NCBI GenBank assembly: GCA_946887155.1
Contig: CAMPKM010000172.1
Span: 1 to 6,628, forward strand
DNA from: an uncultured Gemmatimonadota bacterium
GTDB lineage: Bacteria > Gemmatimonadota > Gemmatimonadetes > Gemmatimonadales > Gemmatimonadaceae
DNA length: 6,628 nucleotides
Direction of reading: 5' to 3'
Shown here: one piece after another, positions 1 through 4,361 of the stretch
Layout: each line of letters opens with the position of its first letter
How positions within the stretch are numbered: position 1 is the stretch's first letter
Made by a program: the position numbers and the translations under genes
Notes under the pieces: generated by a model
The model's input: the letters and a program-made list of their open reading frames with translations, nothing else
The model's database searches: none
What the model was told of the DNA's origin: nothing

Positions 1-26
1 GTAGTACACTCCGATGCTAGAACCTT

Positions 27-44
27 GTTGCGCGTTAGCGCAAC
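27..44 (-). repeat. Perfect inverted repeat across the stop codon of the amidohydrolase gene
   Basis: Arms GTTGCGC (27-33) and GCGCAAC (38-44) pair perfectly over 7 bp with a 4-nt loop. On the minus strand the loop is TAAC and contains the TAA stop codon of the amidohydrolase gene (35-37). No T-run follows on either strand, so it is not a classical intrinsic terminator. It could still act as a 3'-end stabiliser or a weak terminator. A second, overlapping pairing (GCGTTA 32-37 with TAACGC 50-55) is mutually exclusive with the first. The repeat is seen directly; any function is inference. Confidence 0.4.
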
Positions 45-1303
45 GCACCTAACGCTGCCGAAGAATACCATGTCCCGCGGACCACCAGACCTACGATACG
101 CCTGGTGTTCGAGATGGAAAGCACGGGATCGGCGTCGAGCAGGAGAAGTTGCGCCGGCGCACCGACCGTGAGGGTGCCGAGCTGCGGAACGCCGAGGAAT
201 TCTCCGGCATCGATGGTCGCGGCACGAAGGGCCTGGTAGGGAGTGAGTCCCGCCGCGACGAATTCCTGCAGTTCGTCGTGAATGGCGTTGGCGTACACCA
301 CGTCGATCCCGGCGTCGGTGCCGGCAATCAGTTTGGCGCCCTGGCGCGAGAGCTCCTGGACAAAACGCCGCCGGTTGGCAAGGAGTGACGCCCGGTCCGA
401 GCGGGTATGCTGTTCCGAGATTTTCGCGATTATCGCCAGCGTGGGGCAGTTCCAGGTACCTGCCTGCACGGTGCGTTGGACGAGTGCGGCGAATTTCGAC
501 GGATCGACGTCGACCCAGGCGTACGTTCCGAGCCCGCCGCGACGGCTCACGGCACGATCGTATCCCCCGAGGTGTTCGATGGATCGCTGGCCGGCATCGA
601 TCGCGTGCTCGACGGTGACCGCGGTCGGTACATGTCCGGCAAACGCGACCCCGTGTCTCCGGGCAGCTGCCACGATCGAGTCGTACACTTCCGCGGAGAG
701 GCGCTGGTAGATCTTGAGGGTCGTCCAGCCTTCCGCGACCGCGGCCGCGACGGCTGCTTCGGCGTCGCGAGGATCGAGTACCAGGCGAGTATACGGCCAC
801 TGCGGCGGGTTCGCATCGAAGCCATTGCTTAACGAGTGGATGGTGGGCCCATTGAGGGTGCCGTCCTCGATGCCGCGCTTGAAGTTCGCGATTTCCGGGT
901 GTCCCCACATGTTGCGGACCGTGGCTACACCGGCCTTGAGGTACGACGCCAGTTCGATGCGTCGCAGGTGCACGTGCATGTCGATGAGCGCCGGGATCAG
1001 CACGCGTCCCTGGCCGTCGATGATGGTGGCGTCGTCGGGAATGACGGCGGCCGCCGCCGGTTCGATCGAGGCAATCCGTCCGTCGCGAACGATGACGGTC
1101 TGATCGTCGATCCGTTGGTCGTTCACCATCGAGTGGACGTGAACGTTGGTGATGGCGATCGGCGCCGGCGCGCGCACGATGTTGGGTCCGGCGAAGGCGA
1201 CCTCGGTCACGCCGTTCGAGCAGGCGGTTATGCCTGACGATTGTAGCAGCACCAACAAGGAATATCTGACAATCGTCTGCACGTCATGCCTCCGGGCGGT
1301 CAT
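35..1303 (-). CDS. Amidohydrolase-superfamily lipoprotein (imidazolonepropionase/prolidase-like)
   Basis: This 422-residue metal-dependent hydrolase is probably anchored in a membrane facing the periplasm or outside. Residues 1-28 form a lipoprotein signal: arginines, a hydrophobic stretch (14-20), and a lipobox ITAC with Cys28. The superfamily metal ligands are all present: His110 and His112 in DMHVHL, Lys197 in TLKIY (the usual carboxylated bridging lysine), His224 in GHVP, His244 in EHLGG, and Asp330 in AGTDAG. The N-terminal beta-sandwich (about 50-100, with VRDGRI) and its C-terminal return (about 375-410) complete the usual fold. In this family (COG1228-like) substrates include Xaa-Pro dipeptides, imidazolonepropionate and other cyclic amides; the sequence does not say which applies here. 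The ATG is preceded by AGGG at 1311-1314 with 7-nt spacing, which supports the start. It stands alone, divergent from the next plus-strand gene about 670 bp away. The lipobox makes a cytoplasmic histidine-degradation role unlikely. Confidence 0.93.
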   Translation of the reverse strand: MTARRHDVQTIVRYSLLVLLQSSGITACSNGVTEVAFAGPNIVRAPAPIAITNVHVHSMVNDQRIDDQTVIVRDGRIASIEPAAAAVIPDDATIIDGQGRVLIPALIDMHVHLRRIELASYLKAGVATVRNMWGHPEIANFKRGIEDGTLNGPTIHSLSNGFDANPPQWPYTRLVLDPRDAEAAVAAAVAEGWTTLKIYQRLSAEVYDSIVAAARRHGVAFAGHVPTAVTVEHAIDAGQRSIEHLGGYDRAVSRRGGLGTYAWVDVDPSKFAALVQRTVQAGTWNCPTLAIIAKISEQHTRSDRASLLANRRRFVQELSRQGAKLIAGTDAGIDVVYANAIHDELQEFVAAGLTPYQALRAATIDAGEFLGVPQLGTLTVGAPAQLLLLDADPVLSISNTRRIVGLVVRGTWYSSAALGALR

Positions 1304-1666
1304 CCACTCGCCCTAATTTGGCGTTTATCGTGAGGCGAGACAGATGTCGGTCAGTCGCTGTCGTGGCGACCCGACGTCATTCCGTGTCCAGATGCGACTA
1401 CATTCTCTGCATTCCGTCAGTCGGAGCTTTGGCCTGCCCGACGATATCTCCGTCTGCCATCCCATCCCTGACGGTTGTTTGGCGGACGCCGTCTTTCCGC
1501 GATGGCTTCTTGGGTTGTCATTCGACGCTGCGATTGCGCCGCACCCAACGTGGCCGTTTCGCGTGGTGGCTGGAGTGGGAGCCCATCTCGCAACGAGTCC
1601 TATGGAAAGAGCGACAATCAGTCGTCGAGGTCGAGCGCGATGAATGCGCTAATGTGGCGTGTCGGC

Positions 1667-1692
1667 GTTGATGTGCCATTCGGCACGTCAGC
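1667..1692 (+). other. Candidate RNA hairpin in the intergenic region
   Basis: Bases 1667-1677 pair with 1682-1692 over 11 bp around an ATTC tetraloop (1678-1681). Nine pairs are Watson-Crick and two are G-T wobbles (1672 with 1687, and 1668 with 1691). The wobbles pair only in plus-strand RNA; on the minus strand they would be A-C mismatches. That favours a plus-strand transcript, such as a leader of the lipoprotein operon that starts at 1975, or a small RNA. No T-run follows, so it is not an intrinsic terminator. A stem of this size can also arise by chance in GC-rich DNA. Confidence 0.3.
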
Positions 1693-1851
1693 CAATGCGG
1701 CGTCCATACAACTCGCGCGGACTTACTTCGCGCGCCGGCCATACTCCGTTTCCGCGGTTGATGCTGCGGCTTTCATCGTGCGCAGGTAGCTCGGCAGACG
1801 CGTTCACGCATGCGACCGGATATGTGTCGTCAGGCGGCAGCGTGTGATCTG

Positions 1852-1864
1852 GGAGGGACCCTCC
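1852..1864. promoter_or_regulatory. 13-bp palindrome upstream of the lipoprotein operon, possible operator
   Basis: GGAGGG (1852-1857) and CCCTCC (1859-1864) form a perfect inverted repeat around a single central A. It lies about 110 bp before the chosen start of the Ig-domain lipoprotein. Perfect short palindromes in a promoter region can be binding sites for dimeric regulators, but no regulator is encoded in the window and no promoter elements could be placed around it. This is a structural observation; an operator role is inference. Confidence 0.25.
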
Positions 1865-1964
1865 TCAGGGCGAGCCATTGCATGCACATGAGCTCGTTGA
1901 GTCGTGGCCTGGATAACCTTGCACGAATTCCCATGAAACGAAAGGTTCGGACGTCCCCTACCTC

Positions 1965-1968
1965 GAGG
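1965..1968 (+). promoter_or_regulatory. Shine-Dalgarno site deciding the start of the Ig-domain lipoprotein
   Basis: GAGG lies 6 nt before the ATG at 1975. The frame is open further upstream, with ATG codons at 1810 and 1933, but neither has a clear ribosome binding site. Only the 1975 start puts the hydrophobic lipoprotein signal directly at the N-terminus. Confidence 0.6.
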
Positions 1969-1974
1969 TCTCCA

Positions 1975-2376
1975 ATGCGAAGCGCTCGATGGACGGCCGT
2001 ACTGTTCGCCCCGTTATTCGTGTCCTGCTCCGAATCCGGGCCCGCCGGACCAGAATGGCGAAGCGGCATCGTATCATCCTATCCGTTGGCCGCGTCGGCG
2101 AGCGCGGGAGGAAAGAAGTGCGCTTCGATCCTGATCACACCAGCTACCGCCACGATCGGCGTGGGCGGTCAGGTCGCGCTCCTTCCCACGGTGCTCAACA
2201 AGAAGGGCAATGAGATTTCAGGTGCCAGCGTGCAATGGTCGACCGCGAACATCAATGTGGCGGCGGTGAGTGCCACAGGAATCGTCACCGGCATCGGCGC
2301 TGGGACCACGAGCATCATCGCGTCGTGCCCCGGGAATCGGCCGGTTCAAGGCTCGGTAACCATTACCGTCAACTGA
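1975..2376 (+). CDS. Small lipoprotein with a Big2-type Ig-like domain
   Basis: This 133-residue protein is predicted to be an exported lipoprotein. A short basic start (MRSAR), a hydrophobic core (6-16) and FVSC with Cys18 form the signal and lipobox; Phe at -3 is acceptable but not ideal. Residues 30-48 look like a flexible linker. From about 49 to 132 there is one bacterial Ig-like domain of group 2: it opens with ITPATATIGVGG, has the VQWSTAN strand, then the hallmark ATGIVTGIGAGTTSI and a closing VTITV strand. Cys49 and Cys118 bracket the domain and could form a disulfide. Such domains are structural modules of surface proteins and adhesins; a single copy with no other domain gives no enzymatic role. 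The start at 1975 is preferred over 1933 or 1810 because of the GAGG site and signal peptide. It is followed after 31 bp by a second lipoprotein gene, probably in the same operon. Confidence 0.85.
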   Translation: MRSARWTAVLFAPLFVSCSESGPAGPEWRSGIVSSYPLAASASAGGKKCASILITPATATIGVGGQVALLPTVLNKKGNEISGASVQWSTANINVAAVSATGIVTGIGAGTTSIIASCPGNRPVQGSVTITVN

Positions 2377-2407
2377 GCATGGCGCTCTCACCGCCAATCC
2401 CCGTCCC

Positions 2408-3169
2408 ATGACTGTGCACAAACGATCATGCGGCCACCGAACGTTGGGCAGCGTGTTGGGCGTCATGGCGATCGCGTTGCTGGCCGGCTGCGAAACGGAT
2501 GGCTCGACCGTAACACCGCCGGAGCCCCCCGGTTCATCGTACCTGCGCGGGGAAAATGTCAATCTTCTCATTACCTCCGGACAATTGATGCCCGGCTTTA
2601 TCGCGGCCCGGGTCAGCGATGACCGGTTCCGTGGAATACCTGACGTCGCCGTCCGATGGTCGTTGTCAGGTCTTGTCGCCACGATTCATGACCTCGACGG
2701 AACTCCGCTCGACAACTCGGTGACGTTGACCGATCAAAACGGTTACGCCCGCATCCGGTTGCACGCCGACACGTCCAACGAGGAGGGTACGGTGACCGCC
2801 ACCGCAGACGGCCTCCTCGGATCTCCGGCTGTGTTCCATGTGACCGTCGTCCACCCGCTCGACGTTTTCGTCCAATTCATGCCGGTGTTCGACTGCACTG
2901 AGGCGTCGCAGTTCTTCAGTGAAGGTCGCGTGAACGACATCGTGGTCAAGCTGGGTGGGTCGGTACGGTTCAAATACGGAGACACCTCGCTCGCTCCTTC
3001 CTGTCGCGCTGTCGTGGCTTCCACCTCGACGCCGCCCGGCGGGGCAAGTTTCAGGAGCGACTCTCTCGCGCCCGCCGGTACGTTCCGGTTCAAGCCAGGC
3101 GTTACGGGAACATGGGAGTTCATCGACGCCGTGAATGGCGGAGGGGGAATACTGACCGTCAGGCAGTGA
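2408..3169 (+). CDS. Lipoprotein with an Ig-like domain and a cupredoxin-like domain lacking copper ligands
   Basis: This 253-residue predicted lipoprotein has a basic N-terminus, a hydrophobic stretch (15-25) and a textbook lipobox LAGC with Cys28, then a Pro/Ser linker. Residues about 45-148 read as an invasin/Big1-like Ig fold: VAVRWSLSG, TDQNGYARI, then GTVTATADG and a closing FHVTVV. Residues about 152-251 resemble a plastocyanin-type cupredoxin: VVKLGGSVRFKYG, TPPGGASFRSDSLAPAGTF, then FKPGVTGTWEF and a closing ILTV strand. The expected copper ligands (His, then Cys-His-Met near the end) are absent: the usual Tyr-x-Cys position reads WEFID and no Met follows. Copper binding is therefore unlikely, and the domain is probably structural. 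Cys163 and Cys199 could form a disulfide. No clear ribosome site precedes the ATG; translation may be coupled to the upstream gene, which ends 31 bp before. The domain calls are from pattern memory; the gene itself is secure. Confidence 0.85.
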   Translation: MTVHKRSCGHRTLGSVLGVMAIALLAGCETDGSTVTPPEPPGSSYLRGENVNLLITSGQLMPGFIAARVSDDRFRGIPDVAVRWSLSGLVATIHDLDGTPLDNSVTLTDQNGYARIRLHADTSNEEGTVTATADGLLGSPAVFHVTVVHPLDVFVQFMPVFDCTEASQFFSEGRVNDIVVKLGGSVRFKYGDTSLAPSCRAVVASTSTPPGGASFRSDSLAPAGTFRFKPGVTGTWEFIDAVNGGGGILTVRQ

Positions 3170-3326
3170 CATTGGAGCATGGATCGAACGCCGCTGCGCC
3201 CCGGGCGGTTCCCCGCACACATAACAACGCCGCTGGGTTGCCGTGAATCGGGTCTTCCGCATCGAGATGCCTCCAGCCAGGCACCCAGACCTTCACTCGG
3301 TCGTTAGGGTTTACCGCCCTTCGATT

Positions 3327-3353
3327 CGAAACCCCGCACTTGGCGGGGTTTCG
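3327..3353. terminator. Strong, probably bidirectional intrinsic terminator between convergent genes
   Basis: Arms 3327-3337 and 3343-3353 pair perfectly over 11 bp around the 5-nt loop ACTTG. The GC-rich core CCCCGC/GCGGGG is flanked by AAA on one side and TTT on the other, so either strand gives a GC stem followed by U residues. On the plus strand a further TTTTT lies at 3360-3364. It sits 157 bp after the plus-strand lipoprotein stop and 32 bp after the minus-strand lipoprotein stop, where two transcription units meet. Confidence 0.85.
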
Positions 3354-3385
3354 CGGAGCTTTTTCGCTGCTGAAGTCTCGGATCC

Positions 3386-3769
3386 TCAGATGCGAACCAA
3401 GCGCGCGGTGACATTCGTCGTGATCGTTTGCGAACAACGACCTCCGTCAGGTCGAACTTCTATCGTTGACGTCCACGTGACGTAACCAGTTGCTGCAACA
3501 CTGACGGCATACGAACCGGGGCGATCCGCTGCGACACCGAGTGGCGACGGAGAACTCCCTAATAATCCAGTGCGGGAATCGTACGGCGGAGAAAGCTGTG
3601 TGACCGTTACTGTGGCAGCGCTTGACAAATTCGAACCCGTCAAAGAATCGATGACGGCAAGCTGAATGCCGTCGACTCCAACTCCCGCGCAATCATCGGT
3701 CGGTCCGCGACACGCCAAAATGGCTAGACCACCGATCAAACTCCAAAGTCCCAATATGCGAGGCGCCAT
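3386..3769 (-). CDS. Small lipoprotein with a carboxypeptidase-regulatory-like fold
   Basis: This 127-residue predicted lipoprotein has a hydrophobic signal (4-19) ending in ILAC with Cys20. The mature part looks like one small beta-sandwich of the carboxypeptidase-regulatory-like type: IQLAVIDSLTG at about 35-45, then RPGSYAVSVAATGY (83-96) and a last pair of strands ending VTARL. The pattern 'DS-TG ... GxYxVxVxxxGY ... W' is typical of this fold. Cys27 and Cys112 could form a disulfide. There is no catalytic motif; these modules usually serve in adhesion or as accessory domains. GGAA about 4 nt before the ATG is a weak ribosome site. It is the last gene of the minus-strand run: it begins 46 bp after the HEYVH gene ends and is followed by the terminator. 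Co-transcription with the RHS gene is likely from spacing and strand, not proven. Confidence 0.85.
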   Translation of the reverse strand: MAPRILGLWSLIGGLAILACRGPTDDCAGVGVDGIQLAVIDSLTGSNLSSAATVTVTQLSPPYDSRTGLLGSSPSPLGVAADRPGSYAVSVAATGYVTWTSTIEVRPDGGRCSQTITTNVTARLVRI

Positions 3770-3815
3770 ACAGTTCCGTTAGTAAACCTGACAGGGATCA
3801 GCTTTCGGGGTCACG

Positions 3816-4322
3816 TCACTCCCACCATCGATCCTTCAAGCCTATCTCCGCTTCCAATGCCCACGCCTCGGAGTGTTCATGCTTTGTTTCTCGTAAAAAG
3901 GCCGCTTGATGCCTTACACAAAGCGTCTCAATGCGAGCTCGCGCCTCGCCTTCATAAGAAATCCCGCATCGTTCGACGCGAAGATGCACGTATTCGTGCA
4001 CTAGTCCACTTGCGATGATTTCAGCGGGTGCTTTTCGCAGGTACGCAGCCGATAGGTGGACCCCCCCCCAGCTATCGTAAGCAGTATAGTCGCCCGGCCA
4101 GACAATGATGTGTCCAACATACCGCAACACCGCACCAAACAGTTTTGGGTTTACGTTTTCGAGAACTAGGATGGCAGCCTTGAGATCCGCGAGTACCATC
4201 GATTTGTCGGCATGTGGATCCGAAATAAGGACCCGCATGCCATGAACATCGTGTCTCCCGTGTGTCGCAAAGAACGCAGTTCGAAGCAGCGCAACTGCAG
4301 CTCGCCGGAGAACGCCAGGCAT
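3816..4322 (-). CDS. Putative zinc-metallopeptidase-like protein with an HEYVH motif
   Basis: In this 168-residue protein the motif HEYVH (109-113) is a classical HExxH zinc site: two His ligands plus a catalytic Glu. About 19 residues further, in RARIETLC, Glu132 could be the third ligand in gluzincin style; this is inference. The surroundings (IIASGLVHEYVHLRVE, then GISYEGEARARIETLC) resemble an uncharacterised small HExxH family that I recall but cannot name. No signal peptide is convincing; the N-terminal hydrophobic stretch is interrupted by Arg, so it is probably cytoplasmic. AGG at 4330-4332 lies 7 nt before the ATG at 4322, which is why that start is preferred to the GTG two codons earlier (4328). 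A later ATG at 4238 is possible. It starts about 39 bp after the RHS stop on the same strand, the place where immunity or partner genes of polymorphic toxins usually lie. A run of nine G interrupts the middle of the gene. Toxin, processing protease or unrelated enzyme all remain open. Confidence 0.78.
   Translation of the reverse strand: MPGVLRRAAVALLRTAFFATHGRHDVHGMRVLISDPHADKSMVLADLKAAILVLENVNPKLFGAVLRYVGHIIVWPGDYTAYDSWGGVHLSAAYLRKAPAEIIASGLVHEYVHLRVERCGISYEGEARARIETLCVRHQAAFLRETKHEHSEAWALEAEIGLKDRWWE
4061..4069 (-). repeat. G9 homopolymer tract inside the HEYVH gene
   Basis: Nine consecutive C on the plus strand read as nine G in the coding strand, encoding Trp85-Gly86-Gly87 and the first base of Val88. 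The frame is open and sensible on both sides, so the gene is 'on' as written. A slip of one base would remove the HEYVH motif 21 residues downstream. Such tracts are known slippage sites in phase-variable genes, but they are also common sequencing-error sites. Confidence 0.85.
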
Positions 4323-4361
4323 TCGCACGCCTAGACGCTGGCTATCCAGTGATCACGTCGC

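Larger units (their letters stand above)
1304..1974. other. Long intergenic region between divergent genes; no convincing gene
   Basis: The 671 bp separate the minus-strand amidohydrolase from the plus-strand Ig-domain lipoprotein. Open frames of 60-120 codons exist on both strands, but they overlap one another, are rich in Arg, Ser and Cys, and show no domain or signal peptide, so they are not called as genes. Both divergent promoters should lie here. The best candidate for the amidohydrolase is GATAAA (complement of 1324-1329), with no good -35 at normal spacing, so no promoter is called. Structure visible here is a hairpin at 1667-1692 and a palindrome at 1852-1864, listed separately. The region could also hold an unrecognised small RNA or gene remnants too decayed to read. 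Confidence 0.6.

Noticed and set aside
48..54. CCTAACG near the amidohydrolase 3' end as part of an integron attC site
   Set aside because: It fits one attC core, but no matching GTTRRRY core with an imperfect stem was found at the expected distance, and there is no cassette arrangement.
1714..1734. CGCGCG repeat that could fold as a 6-bp hairpin
   Set aside because: Both arms are the self-complementary word CGCGCG, which is frequent in GC-rich DNA, and the stem does not extend further.
1318..1847. Several overlapping 60-120-codon open frames in the intergenic region
   Set aside because: They overlap in different frames and strands, are rich in Arg, Ser and Cys, and show no recognisable motif, signal peptide or good ribosome site.
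1810..1974. N-terminal extension of the Ig-domain lipoprotein from ATG 1810 or 1933
   Set aside because: Neither start has a clear ribosome site, the extension is unlike coding sequence, and it would bury the lipoprotein signal that begins at 1975.
3303..3313. Telomere-like TTAGGGTTTA string
   Set aside because: It is a single copy with no tandem repeat; chance or the recurring CGTTAGG word explains it.
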